Assembly (NCBI GenBank): GCA_037783545.1 | Contig: JBBELK010000932.1 | Location: 1-64,000, forward strand | Reading direction: 5' to 3' | Source: Henricia sp. BOLD:AAB3569 | Taxonomy: Eukaryota; Echinodermata; Asteroidea; Spinulosida; Echinasteridae | Length of the DNA stretch: 64,000 nt | Shown: positions 34,701 to 48,900 of the stretch, piece by piece | Numbering within the stretch: position 1 is the first letter of the stretch | Layout of the letters: every line of letters starts with the position of its first letter | Translations under genes and position numbers: made by a program | Notes under the pieces: generated by a model | What the model was told of the DNA's origin: nothing | Database searches by the model: none | Seen by the model: the letters and a program-made list of their open reading frames with translations, nothing else

Positions 34701-37700
34701 AAAATTGACAGACTTTCGCCGGGAAATGGCAGAGAAATTTCAGAGTTTAGAAAAAAAAGGGGTTGGCGCTTCCTGGTTGCTCCCGCAACCTGTGGCTGTC
34801 TGTACACACCTCTTTGGTGTACTCCTGACTCGTGCGAATGCTCAGTCCTTCGGACTGTCGTTGACACGGCCCAGTTTGGGACGGGATTTTGGTCAAAGTG
34901 TGGTCCAAACGTCGGCAAATTTGGAGGTGGAAAAATGTTCCGACGAACTTCAAATTTTGCATGCTCCAAAAACTCTATATTGCGCACTTGTCCTAAAAAA
35001 TTGACAGACTTTCGCCGGGAAATGGCAGAGAAATTTCAGAGTTTAGAAAAAAAAGGGGTTGGCGCTTCCTGGTTGCTCCCGCAACCTGTGGCTGTCGGTA
35101 CACACCTCTTTGGTGTACTCCTGACTCGTGCGCATGCTCAGTCCTTCGGACTGTCGTTGACACGGCCCAGTTTGGGGCGGGATTTTGGTCAAAGTGTGGT
35201 CCAAACGTCGGCAAATTTGGAGGTCGAAAAATGTTCCGACGAACTTCAAATTGTGCATGCTCCAAAGACTGTATATTGCGCACTTGTCCTAAAAAATTGA
35301 CAGACTTTCGCCGGGAAATGGCAGAGAAATTTCAGAGTTTAGAAAAAAAAGGGGTTGGCCCTTCCTGGTTGCTCCCGCAACCTGTGGCTGTATGTACACA
35401 CCTCTTTGGTGTACTCCTGACTCGTGCGCATGCTCAGTCCTTCGGACTGTCGTTGACACGGCCCAGTTTGGGACGGGATTTTGGTCAAAGTGTGGTCCAA
35501 ACGTCGGCAAATTTGGAGGTCGAAAAATGTTCCGACGAACTTCAAATTTTGCATGCTCCAAAGACTCCATATTGCGCACTTGTCCTAAAAAAATTGACAG
35601 ACTTTCGCCGGGAAATGGCAGAGAAATTTCAGAGTTTAGAAAAAAAAGGGGTTGGCGCTTCCTGGTTGCTCCCGCAACCTGTGGCTGTCTGTACACACCT
35701 CTTTGGTGTACTCCTGACTCGTGCGCATGCTCAGTCCTTCGGACTGTCGTTGACACGGCCCAGTTTGGGACGGGATTTTGGTCAAAGTGTGGTCCAAACG
35801 TCGGCAAATTTGGAGGTCGAAAAATGTTCCGACAAACTTCAAATTTTGCATGCTCCAAAGACTCTATATTGCGCACTTGTCCTAAAAAATTGACAGACTT
35901 TCGCCGGGAAATGGCAGAGAAATTTCAGAGTTTAGAAAAAAAGGGGTTGGCGCTTCCTGGTTGCTCGCGCAACCTGTGGCTGTCTGTACACACCTCTTTG
36001 GTGTACTCCTGACTCGTGCGCATGCTCAGTCCTTCGGACTGTCGTTGACACGGCCCAGTTTGGGACGGGATTTTGGTCAAAGTGTGGTCCAAACGTCGGC
36101 AAATTTGGAGGTCGAAAAATGTTCCGACGAACTTCAAATTTTGCATGCTCCAAAGACTCTATATTGCGCACTTGTCCTAAACAATTGACAGACTTTCGCC
36201 GGGAAATGGCAGAGAAATTTCAGAGTTTAGAAAAAAAGGGGTTGGCGCTTCCTGGTTGCTCCCGCAACCTGTGGCTGTCTGTACACACCTCTTTGGTGTA
36301 CTCCTGACTCGTGCGCATGCTCAGTCCTTCGGACTGTCGTTGACACGGCCCAGTTTGGGACGGGATTTTGGTCAAAGTGTGGTCCAAACATCGGCAAATT
36401 TGGAGGTCGAAAAATGTTCCGACGAACTTCAAATTTTGCATGCTCCAAAGACTCTATATTGCGCACTTGTCCTAAAAAATTGACAGACTTTCGCCGGGAA
36501 ATGGCAGAGAAATTTCAGAGTTTAGAAAAAAAAGGGGTTGGCGCTTCCTGGTTGCTCCCGCAACCTGTGGCTGTCTGTACACACCTCTTTGGTGTACTCC
36601 TGACTCGTGCGCATGCTCAGTCCTTCGGACTTTCGTTGACACGGCCCAGTTTGGGACGGGATTTTGGTCAAAGTGTGGTCCAAACGTCGGCAAATTTGGA
36701 GGTCGAAAAATGTTCCGACGAACTTCAAATTTTGCATGCTCCAAATACTCTATATTGCGCACTTGTCCTAAAAAATTGACAGACTTTCGCCGGGAAATGG
36801 CAGAGAAATTTCAGAGTTTAGAAAAAAAAGGGGTTGGCGCTTCCTGGTTGCTCCCGCAACCTATGGCTGTCTGTACACACCTCTTTGGCGTACTCCTGAC
36901 TCGTGCGCATGCTCAGTCCTTCGGACTGTCGTTGACACGGCCCAGTTTGGGACGGGATTTTGGTCAAAGTGTGGTCCAAACGTCGGCAAATTTGGAGGTC
37001 GAAAAATGTTCCGACGAACTTCAAATTTTGCATGCTCCAAAGACTCCATATTGCGCACTTGTCCTAAAAAATTGACAGACTTTCGCCGGGAAATGGCAGA
37101 GAAATTTTAGAGTTTAGAAAAAAAGGGGTTGGCGCTTCCTGGTTGCTCCCGCAACCTGTGGCTGTCTGTACACACCTCTTTGGTGTACTCCTGACTCGTG
37201 CGAATGCTCAGTCCTTCGGACTGTCGTTGACACGGCCCAGTTTGGGACGGGATTTTGGTCAAAGTGTGGTCCAAACGTCGGCAAATTTGGAGGTGGAAAA
37301 ATGTTCCGACGAACTTCAAATTTTGCATGCTCCAAAAACTCTATATTGCGCACTTGTCCTAAAAAATTGACAGACTTTCGCCGGGAAATGGCAGAGAAAT
37401 TTCAGAGTTTAGAAAAAAAAGGGGTTGGCGCTTCCTGGTTGCTCCCGCAACCTGTGGCTGTCGGTACACACCTCTTTGGTGTACTCCTGACTCGTGCGCA
37501 TGCTCAGTCCTTCGGACTGTCGTTGACACGGCCCAGTTTGGGGCGGGATTTTGGTCAAAGTGTGGTCCAAACGTCGGCAAATTTGGAGGTCGAAAAATGT
37601 TCCGACGAACTTCAAATTGTGCATGCTCCAAAGACTGTATATTGCGCACTTGTCCTAAAAAATTGACAGACTTTCGCCGGGAAATGGCAGAGAAATTTCA

Positions 37701-38300
37701 GAGTTTAGAAAAAAAAGGGGTTGGCGCTTCCTGGTTGCTCCCGCAACCTGTGGCTGTCTGTACACACCTCTTTGGTGTACTCCTGACTCGTGCGCATGCT
37801 CAGTCCTTCGGACTGTCGTTGACACGGCCCAGTTTGGGACGGGATTTTGGTCAAAGTGTGGTCCAAACGTCGGCAAATTTGGAGGTCGAAAAATGTTCCG
37901 ACGAACTTCAAATTTTGCATGCTCCAAAGACTCCATATTGCGCACTTGTCCTAAAAAAATTGACAGACTTTCGCCGGGAAATGGCAGAGAAATTTCAGAG
38001 TTTAGAAAAAAAAGGGGTTGGCGCTTCCTGGTTGCTCCCGCAACCTGTGGCTGTCTGTACACACCTCTTTGGTGTACTCCTGACTCGTGCGCATGCTCAG
38101 TCCTTCGGACTGTCGTTGACACGGCCCAGTTTGGGACGGGATTTTGGTCAAAGTGTGGTCCAAACGTCGGCAAATTTGGAGGTCGAAAAATGTTCCGACA
38201 AACTTCAAATTTTGCATGCTCCAAAGACTCTATATTGCGCACTTGTCCTAAAAAATTGACAGACTTTCGCCGGGAAATGGCAGAGAAATTTCAGAGTTTA
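33800..38300 (+). repeat. 8-monomer duplication, period 2366-2368 bp
   Basis: Markers in both copies: cctaaacaa (33808/36176), cctatggct (about 34493/36860), cgaatgctc (34835/37201), ggaggtgga (about 34925/37291), aaaaactct (about 34968/37334), gtcggtac (about 35094/37460), ttggggcgg (about 35172/37538), gactgtata (about 35267/37633), an eighth A in a terminal A-run (near 35587/37953) and gacaaactt (35831/38197). Changes private to copy 1 include ggcccttcc near 35357 and gtatgtac near 35390. Confidence 0.88.
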
Positions 38301-41300
38301 GAAAAAAAAGGGGTTGGCGCTTCCTGGTTGATCCCGCAACCTGTGGCTGTCTGTACACACCTCTTTGGTGTACTCCTGACTCGTGCGCATGCTCAGTCCT
38401 TCGGACTGTCGTTGACACGGCCCAGTTTGGGACGGGATTTTGGTCAAAGTGTGGTCCAAACGTCGGCAAATTTGGAGGTCGAAAAATGTTCCGACGAACT
38501 TCAAATTTTGCATGCTCCAAAGACTCTATATTGCGCACTTGTCCTAAAAAATTGACAGACTTTCGCCGGGAAATGGCAGAGAAATTTCAGAGTTTAGAAA
38601 AAAAAGGGGTTGGCGCTTCCTGGTTGCTCCCGCAACCTGTGGCTGTCTGTACACACCTCTTTGGTGTACTCCTGACTCGTGCGCATGCTCAGTCCTTCGG
38701 ACTGTCGTTGACACGGCCCAGTTTGGGACGGGATTTTGGTCAAAGTGTGGTCCAAACGTCGGCAAATTTGGAGGTCGAAAAATGTTCCGACGAACTTCAA
38801 ATTTTGCATGCTCCAAAGACTCTATATTGCGCACTTGTCCTAAAAAATTGACAGACTTTCGCCGGGAAATGGCAGAGAAATTTCAGAGTTTAGAAAAAAA
38901 AGGGGTTGGCGCTTCCTGGTTGCTCCCGCAACCTGTGGCTGTCTGTACACACCTCTTTGGTGTAGTCCTGACTCGTGCGCATGCTCAGTCCTTCGGACTG
39001 TCGTTGACACGGCCCAGTTTGGGACGGGATTTTGGTCAAAGTGTGGTCCAAACGTCGGCAAATTTGGAGGTCGAAAAATGTTCCGACGAACTTCAAATTT
39101 TGCATGCTCCAAAGACTCTATATTGCGCACTTGTCCTAAAAAATTGACAGACTTTCGCCGGGAAATGACAGAGAAATTTCAGAGTTTAGAAAAAAAAGGG
39201 GTTGGCGCTTCCTGGTTGCTCCCGCAACCTGTGGCTGTCTGTACACACCTCTTTGGTGTACTCCTGACTCGTGCGCATGCTCAGTCCTTCGGACTGTCGT
39301 TGACACGGCCCAGTTTGGGACGGGATTTTGGTCAAAGTGTGGTCCAAACGTCGGCAAATTTGGAGGTCGAAAAATGTTCCGACGAACTTCAAATTTTGCA
39401 TGCTCCAAAGACTCTATATTGCGCACTTGTCCTAAAAAATTGACAGACTTTCGCCGGGAAATGGCAGAGAAATTTCAGAGTTTAGAAAAAAAAAGGGGTT
39501 GGCGCTTCCTGGTTGCTCCCGCAACCTGTGGCTGTCTGTACACACCTCTTTGGTGTAGTCCTGACTCGTGCGCATGCTCAGTCCTTCGGACTGTCGTTGA
39601 CACGGCCCAGTTTGGGACGGGATTTTGGTCAAAGTGTGGTCCAAACGTCGGCAAATTTGGAGGTCGAAAAATGTTCCGACGAACTTCAAATTTTGCATGC
39701 TCCAAAGACTCTATATTGCGCACTTGTCCTAAAAAATTGACAGACTTTCGCCGGGAAATGACAGAGAAATTTCAGAGTTTAGAAAAAAAAGGGGTTGGCG
39801 CTTCCTGGTTGCTCCCGCAACCTGTGGCTGTCTGTACACACCTCTTTGGTGTACTCCTGACTCGTGCGCATGCTCAGTCCTTCGGACTGTCGTTGACACG
39901 GCCCAGTTTGGGACGGGATTTTGGTCAAAGTGTGGTCCAAACGTCGGCAAATTTGGAGGTAGAAAAATGTTCCGACGAACTTCAAATTTTGCATGCTCCA
40001 AAGACTCTATATTGCGCACTTGTCCTAAAAAAATTGACAGACTTTCGCCGGGAAATGGCAGAGAAATTTCAGAGTTTAGAAAAAAAAAGGGGTTGGCGCT
40101 TCCTGGTTGCTCCCGCAACCTGTGGCTGTCTGTACACACCTCTTTGGTGTACTCCTGACTTGTGCGCATGCTCAGTCCTTCGGACTGTCGTTGACACGGC
40201 CCAGTTTGGGACGGGATTTTGGTCAAAGTGTGGTCCAAACGTCGGCAAATTTGGAGGTCGAAAAATGTTCCGACGAACTTCATATTTTGCATGCTCCAAA
40301 GACTCTATATTGCGCACTTGTCCTAAAAAATTGACAGTCTTTCGCCGGGAAATGGCAGAGACATTTCAGAGTTTAGAAAAAAAAGGGGTTGGCGCTTCCT
40401 GGTTGCTCCCGCAACCTGTGGCTGTCTGTACACACCTCTTTGGTGTACTCCTGACTCGTGCGCATGCTCAGTCCTTCGGACTGTCGTTGACACGGCCCAG
40501 TTTGGGACGGGATTTTGGTCATAGTGTGGTCCAAACGTCGGCAAATTTGGAGGTCGAAAAATGTTCCGACGAACTTCAAATTTTGCATGCTCCAAAGACT
40601 CTATATTGCGCACTTGTCCTAAAAAATTGACAGACTTTCGCCGGGAAATGGCAGAGAAATTTCAGAGTTTAGAAAAAAAAGGGGTTGGCGCTTCCTGGTT
40701 GCTCCCGCAACCTGTGGCTGTCTGTACACACCTCTTTGGTGTACTCCTGACTCGTGCGCATGCTCAGTCCTTTGGACTGTCGTTGACACGGCCCAGTTTG
40801 GGACGGGATTTTGGTCAAAGTGTGGTCCAAACGTCGGCAAATTTGGAGGTCGAAAAATGTTCCGACGAACTTCAAATTTTGCATGCTCCAAAGACTCTAT
40901 ATTGCGCACTTGTCCTAAAAAATGTACAGACTTTCGCCGGGAAATGGCAGAGAAATTTCAGAGTTTAGAAAAAAAAGGGGTTGGCGCTTCCTGGTTGCTC
41001 CCGCAACCTGTGGCTGTCTGTACACACCTCTTTGGTGTACTCCTGACTTGTGCGCATGCTCAGTCCTTCGGACTGTCGTTGACACGGCCCAGTTTGGGAC
41101 GGGATTTTGGTCAAAGTGTGGTCCAAACGTCGGCAAATTTGGAGGTCGAAAAATGTTCCGACGAACTTCATATTTTGCATGCTCCAAAGACTCTATATTG
41201 CGCACTTGTCCTAAAAAATTGACAGTCTTTCGCCGGGAAATGGCAGAGACATTTCAGAGTTTAGAAAAAAAAGGGGTTGGCGCTTCCTGGTTGCTCCCGC

Positions 41301-44300
41301 AACCTGTGGCTGTCTGTACACACCTCTTTGGTGTACTCCTGACTCGTGCGCATGCTCAGTCCTTCGGACTGTCGTTGACACGGCCCAGTTTGGGACGGGA
41401 TTTTGGTCATAGTGTGGTCCAAACGTCGGCAAATTTGGAGGTCGAAAAATGTTCCGACGAACTTCAAATTTTGCATGCTCCAAAGACTCTATATTGCGCA
41501 CTTGTCCTAAAAAATTGACAGACTTTCGCCGGGAAATGGCAGAGAAATTTCAGAGTTTAGAAAAAAAAGGGGTTGGCGCTTCCTGGTTGCTCCCGCAACC
41601 TGTGGCTGTCTGTACACACCTCTTTGGTGTACTCCTGACTCGTGCGCATGCTCAGTCCTTTGGACTGTCGTTGACACGGCCCAGTTTGGGACGGGATTTT
41701 GGTCAAAGTGTGGTCCAAACGTCGGCAAATTTGGAGGTCGAAAAATGTTCCGACGAACTTCAAATTTTGCATGCTCCAAAGACTCTATATTGCGCACTTG
41801 TCCTAAAAAATGTACAGACTTTCGCCGGGAAATGGCAGAGAAATTTCAGAGTTTAGAAAAAAAAGGGGTTGGCGCTTCCTGGTTGCTCCCGCAACCTGTG
41901 GCTGTCTGTACACACCTCTTTGGTGTACTCCTGACTCGTGCGCATGCTCAGTCCTTTGGACTGTCGTTGACACGGCCCAGTTTGGGACGGGATTTTGGTC
42001 AAAGTGTGGTCCAAACGTCGGCAAATTTGGAGGTCGAAAAATGTTCCGACGAACTTCAAATTTTGCATGCTCCAAAGACTCTATATTGCGCACTTGTCCT
42101 AAAAAATGTACAGACTTTCGCCGGGAAATGGCAGAGAAATTTCAGAGTTTAGAAAAAAAAGGGGTTGGCGCTTCCTGGTTGCTCCCGCAACCTGTGGCTG
42201 TCTGTACACACCTCTTTGGTGTACTCCTGACTCGTGCGCATGCTCAGTCCTTCGGACTGTCGTTGACACGGCCCAGTTTGGGACGGGATTTTGGTCAAAG
42301 TGTGGTCCAAACATCGGCAAATTTGGAGGTCGAAAAATGTTCCGACGAACTTCAAATTTTGCATGCTCCAAAGACTCTATATTGCGCACTTGTCCTAAAA
42401 AATTGACAGACTTTCGCCGGGAAATGGCAGAGAAATTTCAGAGTTTAGAAAAAAAAGGGGTTGGCGCTTCCTGGTTGATCCCGCAACCTGTGGCTGTCTG
42501 TACACACCTCTTTGGTGTACTCCTGACTCGTGCGCATGCTCAGTCCTTCGGACTGTCGTTGACACGGCCCAGTTTGGGACGGGATTTTGGTCAAAGTGTG
42601 GTCCAAACGTCGGCAAATTTGGAGGTCGAAAAATGTTCCGACGAACTTCAAATTTTGCATGCTCCAAAGACTCTATATTGCACACTTGTCCTAAAAAATT
42701 GACAGACTTTCGCCGGGAAATGGCAGAGAAATTTCAGAGTTTAGAAAAAAAAGGGGTTGGCGCTTCCTGGTTGCTCCCGCAACCTGTGGCTGTCTGTACA
42801 CACCTCTTTGGTGTACTCCTGACTCGTGCGCATGCTCAGTCCTTCGGACTGTCGTTGACACGGCCCAGTTTGGGACGGGATTTTGGTCAAAGTGTGGTCC
42901 AAACGTCGGCAAATTTGGAGGTCGAAAAATGTTCCGACGAACTTCAAATTTTGCATGCTCCAAAGACTCTATATTGCGCACTTGTCCTAAAAAATTGACA
43001 GACTTTCGCCGGGAAATGGCAGAGAAATTTCAGAGTTTAGAAAAAAAAGGGGTTGGCGCTTCCTGGTTGCTCCCGCAACCTGTGGCTGTCTGTACACACC
43101 TCTTTGGTGTAGTCCTGACTCGTGCGCATGCTCAGTCCTTCGGACTGTCGTTGACACGGCCCAGTTTGGGACGGGATTTTGGTCAAAGTGTGGTCCAAAC
43201 GTCGGCAAATTTGGAGGTCGAAAAATGTTCCGACGAACTTCAAATTTTGCATGCTCCAAAGACTCTATATTGCGCACTTGTCCTAAAAAATTGACAGACT
43301 TTCGCCGGGAAATGGCAGAGAAATTTCAGAGTTTAGAAAAAAAAAGGGGTTGGCGCTTCCTGGTTGCTCCCGCAACCTGTGGCTGTCTGTACACACCTCT
43401 TTGGTGTAGTCCTGACTCGTGCGCATGCTCAGTCCTTCGGACTGTCGTTGACACGGCCCAGTTTGGGACGGGATTTTGGTCAAAGTGTGGTCCAAACGTC
43501 GGCAAATTTGGAGGTCGAAAAATGTTCCGACGAACTTCAAATTTTGCATGCTCCAAAGACTCTATATTGCGCACTTGTCCTAAAAAATTGACAGACTTTC
43601 GCCGGGAAATGACAGAGAAATTTCAGAGTTTAGAAAAAAAAGGGGTTGGCGCTTCCTGGTTGCTCCCGCAACCTGTGGCTGTCTGTACACACCTCTTTGG
43701 TGTACTCCTGACTCGTGCGCATGCTCAGTCCTTCGGACTGTCGTTGACACGGCCCAGTTTGGGACGGGATTTTGGTCAAAGTGTGGTCCAAACGTCGGCA
43801 AATTTGGAGGTAGAAAAATGTTCCAACGAACTTCAAATTTTGCATGCTCCAAAGACTCTATATTGCGCACTTGTCCTAAAAAATTGACAGACTTTCGCCG
43901 GGAAATGGCAGAGAAATTTCAGAGTTTAGAAAAAAAAAGGGGTTGGCGCTTCCTGGTTGCTCCCGCAACCTGTGGCTGTCTGTACACACCTCTTTGGTGT
44001 ACTCCTGACTTGTGCGCATGCTCAGTCCTTCGGACTGTCGTTGACACGGCCCAGTTTGGGACGGGATTTTGGTCAAAGTGTGGTCCAAACGTCGGCAAAT
44101 TTGGAGGTCGAAAAATGTTCCGACGAACTTCATATTTTGCATGCTCCAAAGACTCTATATTGCGCACTTGTCCTAAAAAATTGACAGTCTTTCGCCGGGA
44201 AATGGCAGAGACATTTCAGAGTTTAGAAAAAAAAGGGGTTGGCGCTTCCTGGTTGCTCCCGCAACCTGTGGCTGTCTGTACACACCTCTTTGGTGTACTC

Positions 44301-45960
44301 CTGACTCGTGCGCATGCTCAGTCCTTCGGACTGTCGTTGACACGGCCCAGTTTGGGACGGGATTTTGGTCATAGTGTGGTCCAAACGTCGGCAAATTTGG
44401 AGGTCGAAAAATGTTCCGACGAACTTCAAATTTTGCATGCTCCAAAGACTCTATATTGCGCACTTGTCCTAAAAAATTGACAGACTTTCGCCGGGAAATG
44501 GCAGAGAAATTTAAGAGTTTAGAAAAAAAAGGGGTTGGCGCTTCCTGGTTGCTCCCGCAACCTGTGGCTGTCTGTACACACCTCTTTGGTGTACTCCTGA
44601 CTCGTGCGCATGCTCAGTCCTTTGGACTGTCGTTGACACGGCCCAGTTTGGGACGGGATTTTGGTCAAAGTGTGGTCCAAACGTCGGCAAATTTGGAGGT
44701 TGAAAAATGTTCCGACGAACTTCAAATTTTGCATGCTCCAAAGACTCTATATTGCGCACTTGTCCTAAAAAATGTACAGACTTTCGCCGGGAAATGGCAG
44801 AGAAATTTCAGAGTTTAGAAAAAAAAGGGGTTGGCGCTTCCTGGTTGCTCCCGCAACCTGTGGCTGTCTGTACACACCTCTTTGGTGTACTCCTGACTCG
44901 TGCGCATGCTCAGTCCTTTGGACTGTCGTTGACACGGCCCAGTTTGGGACGGGATTTTGGTCAAAGTGTGGTCCAAACGTCGGCAAATTTGGAGGTCGAA
45001 AAATGTTCCGACGAACTTCAAATTTTGCATGCTCCAAAGACTCTATATTGCGCACTTGTCCTAAAAAATGTACAGACTTTCGCCGGGAAATGGCAGAGAA
45101 ATTTCAGAGTTTAGAAAAAAAAGGGGTTGGCGCTTCCTGGTTGCTCCCGCAACCTGTGGCTGTCTGTACACACCTCTTTGGTGTACTCCTGACTCGTGCG
45201 CATGCTCAGTCCTTCGGACTGTCGTTGACACGGCCCAGTTTGGGACGGGATTTTGGTCAAAGTGTGGTCCAAACATCGGCAAATTTGGAGGTCGAAAAAT
45301 GTTCCGACGAACTTCAAATTTTGCATGCTCCAAAGACTCTATATTGCGCACTTGTCCTAAAAAATTGACAGACTTTCGCCGGGAAATGGCAGAGAAATTT
45401 CAGAGTTTAGAAAAAAAAGGGGTTGGCGCTTCCTGGTTGCTCCCGCAACCTGTGGCTGTCTGTACACACCTCTTTGGTGTACTCCTGACTCGTGCGCATG
45501 CTCAGTCCTTCGGACTGTCGTTGACACGGCCCAGTTTGGGACGGGATTTTGGTCAAAGTGTGGTCCAAACGTCGGCAAATTTGGAGGTCGAAAAATGTTC
45601 CGACGAACTTCAAATTTTGCATGCTCCAAAGACTCTATATTGCGCACTTGTCCTAAAAAATGTACAGACTTTCGCCGGGAAATGGCAGAGAAATTTCAGA
45701 GTTTAGAAAAAAAAGGGGTTGGCGCTTCCTGGTTGCTCCCGCAACCTGTGGCTGTCTGTACACACCTCTTTGGTGTACTCCTGACTCGTGCGCATGCTCA
45801 GTCCTTCGGACTGTCGTTGACACGGCCCAGTTTGGGACGGGATTTTGGTCAAAGTGTGGTCCAAACGTCGGCAAATTTGGAGGTCGAAAAATGTTCCGAC
45901 GAACTTCAAATTTTGCATGCTCCAAAGACTCTATATTGCACACTTGTCCTAAAAAATTGA
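38300..45960 (+). repeat. 13/14-monomer duplication with an internal 3-monomer duplication
   Basis: ttgatccc (38328/42475) and the first tgtagtcc (38961/43108) recur at 4147 bp. From the second tgtagtcc (39554/43405) and ggtagaaa (about 39958/43809) the spacing is 3851 bp, so one monomer is missing from the second copy. A 3-monomer set of gacttgtgc, ttcatattt, gacagtctt, gacatttc, tcatagtg, tcctttgga and aaatgtaca is itself duplicated at about 888 bp (40.16-41.04 and 41.05-41.93 kb) and present once at 44.0-44.9 kb. Confidence 0.85.
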
Positions 45961-48900
45961 CAGACTTTCGCCGGGAAATGGCAGAGAAATTTCAGAGTTT
46001 AGAAAAAAAAGGGGTTGGCGCTTCCTGGTTGCTCCCGCAACCTGTGGCTGTCTGTACACACCTCTTAGGTGTACTCCTGACTCGTGCGCATGCTCAGTCC
46101 TTCGGACTGTCGTTGACACGGCCCAGTTTGGGACGGGATTTTGGTCAAAGTGTGGTCCAAACGTCGGCAAATTTGGAGGTCGAAAAATGTTCCGACGAAC
46201 TTCAAATTTGGCATGCTCCAAAGACTCTATATTGCGCACTTGTCCTAAAAAATTGACAGACTTTCGCCGGGAAATGGCAGAGAAATTTCAGAGTTTAGAA
46301 AAAAAAGGGGTTGGCGCTTCCTGGTTGCTCCCGCAACCTGTGGCTGTCTGTACACACCTCTTTGGTGTACTCCTGACTCGTGCGCATGCTCAGTCCTTCG
46401 GACTGTCGTTGACACGGCCCAGTTTGGGACGGGATTTTGGTCAAAGTGTGGTCCAAACGTCGGCAAATTTGGTGGTCGAAAAATGTTCCGACGAACTTCA
46501 AATTTTGCATGCTCCAAAGACTCTATATTGCGCACTTGTCCTAAAAAATTGACAGACTTTCGCCGGGAAATGGCAGAGAAATTTCAGAGTTTAGAAAAAA
46601 AAAGGGGTTGGCGCTTCCTGGATGCTCCCGTAACCTGTGGCTGTCTGTACACACCTCTTTGGTGTACTCCTGACTCGTGCGCATGCTCAGTCCTTCGGAC
46701 TGTCGTTGACACGGCCCAGTTTGGGACGGGATTTTGGTCAAAGTGTGGTCCAAACGTCGGCAAATTTGGAGGTCGAAAAATGTTCCGACGAACTTCAAAT
46801 TTTGCATGCTCCAAAGACTCTATATTGCGCACTTGTCCTAAAAAATTGACAGACTTTCGCCGGGAAATGGCAGAGAAATTTCAGAGTTTAGAAAAAAAAG
46901 GGGTTGGCGCTTCCTGGTTGCTCCCGCAACCTGTGGCTGTCTGTACACACCTCTTTGGTGTACTCCTGACTCGTGCGCATGCTCAGTCCTTCGGACTGTC
47001 GTTGACACGGCCCAGTTTGGGACGGGATTTTGGTCAAAGTGTGGTCCAAACGTCGGCAAATTTGGAGGTCGAAAAATGTTCCGACGAACTTCAAATTTTG
47101 CATGCTCCAAAGACTCTATATTGCGCACTTGTCCTAAAAAATTGACAGACTTTCGCCGGGAAATGGCAGAGAAATTTCAGAGTTTAGAAAAAAAAGGGGT
47201 TGGCGCTTCCTGGTTGCTCCCGCAACCTGTGGCTGTCTGTACACACCTCTTTGGTGTACTCCTGACTCGTGCGCATGCTCAGTCCTTCGGACTGTCGTTG
47301 ACACGGCCCAGTTTGGGACGGGATTTTGGTCAAAGTGTGGTCCAAACGTCGGCAAATTTGGAGGTCGAAAAATGTTCCGACGAACTTCAAATTTTGCATG
47401 CTCCAAAGACTCTATATTGCGCACTTGTCCTAAAAAAATGACAGACTTTTGCCGGGAAATGGCAGAGAAATTTCAGAGTTTAGAACAAAAAGGGGTTGGC
47501 GCTTCCTGGTTGCTCCCGCAACCTGTGGCTGTCTGTACACACCTATTTGGTGTACTCCTGACTCGTGCGCATGCTCAGTCCTTCGGACTGTCGTTGACAC
47601 GGCCCAGTTTGGGACGGGAATTTGGTCAAAGTGTGGTCCAAACGTCGGCAAATTTGGAGGTCGAAAAATGTTCCGACGAACTTCAAATTTTGCATGCTCC
47701 AAAGACTCTATATTGCGCACTTGTCCTAAAAAATTGACAGACTTTCGCCGGGAAATGGCAGAGAAATTTCAGAGTTTAGAAAAAAAAGGGGGTTGGCGCT
47801 TCCTGGTTGCTCCCGCAACCTGTGGCTGTCTGTACACACGTCTTTGGTGTACTCCTGACTCGTGCGCATCGTTGACACGGCCCAGTTTGGGACGGTATTT
47901 TGGTCAAAGTGTGGTCCAAACGTCGGCAAATTTGGAGGTCGAAAAATGTTCCGACGAACTTCAAATTTTGCATGCTCCAAAGACTCTATATTGCGCACTT
48001 GTCCTAAAAAATTGACAGACTTTCGCCGGGAAATGGCAGAGAAATTTCAGAGTTTAGAAAAAAAAGGGGTTGGCGCTTCCTGGTTGCTCCCGCAACCTGT
48101 GGCTGTCTGTACACACCTCTTTGGTGTACTCCTGACTCGTGCGCATGTTCAGTCCTTCGGACTGTCGTTGACACGGCCCAGTTTGGGACGGGATTTTGGT
48201 CAAAGTGTGGTCCAAACGTCGGCAAATTTGGAGGTCGAAAAATGTTCCGACGAACTTCAAATTTTGCATGCTCCAAAGACTCTATATTGCGCACTTGTCC
48301 TAAACAATTGACAGACTTTCGCCGGGAAATGGCAGAGAAATTTCAGAGTTTATAAAAAAAAGGGGTTGGCGCTTCCTGGTTGCTCCCGCAAGCTGTGGCT
48401 GTCTGTACACACCTCTTTGGTGTACTCCTGACTCGTGCGCATGCTCAGTCCTTCGGACTGTCGTTGACACGGCCCAGTTTGGGACGGGATTTTGGTCAAA
48501 GTGTGGTCCAAACGTCGGCAAATTTGGAGGTCGAAAAATGTTCCGACGAACTTCAAATTTTGCATGCTCCAAAGACTCTATATTGCGCACTTGTCCTAAA
48601 AAATTGACAGACTTTCGCCTGGAAAAGGCAGAGAAATTTCAGAGTTTAGAAAAAAAAGGGGTTGGCGCTTCCTGGTTGCTCCCGCAAGCTGTGGCTGTCT
48701 GTACACACCTCTTTGGTGTACTCCTGACTCGTGCGCATGCTCAGTCCTTCGGACTGTCGTTGACACGGCCCAGTTTGGGACGGGATTTTGGTCAAAGTGT
48801 GGTCCAAACGTCGGCAAATTTGGAGGTCGAAAAATGTTCCGACGAACTTCAAATTTTGCATGCTCCAAAGACTCTATATTGCGCACTTGTCCTAAACAAT

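Noticed and set aside
39374-40630. 418-codon + strand open frame as a real protein
   Set aside because: It is four monomers read through in successive frames, possible only because some units are 297 bp or carry an extra A. No stable repeat-protein period is kept across the array.
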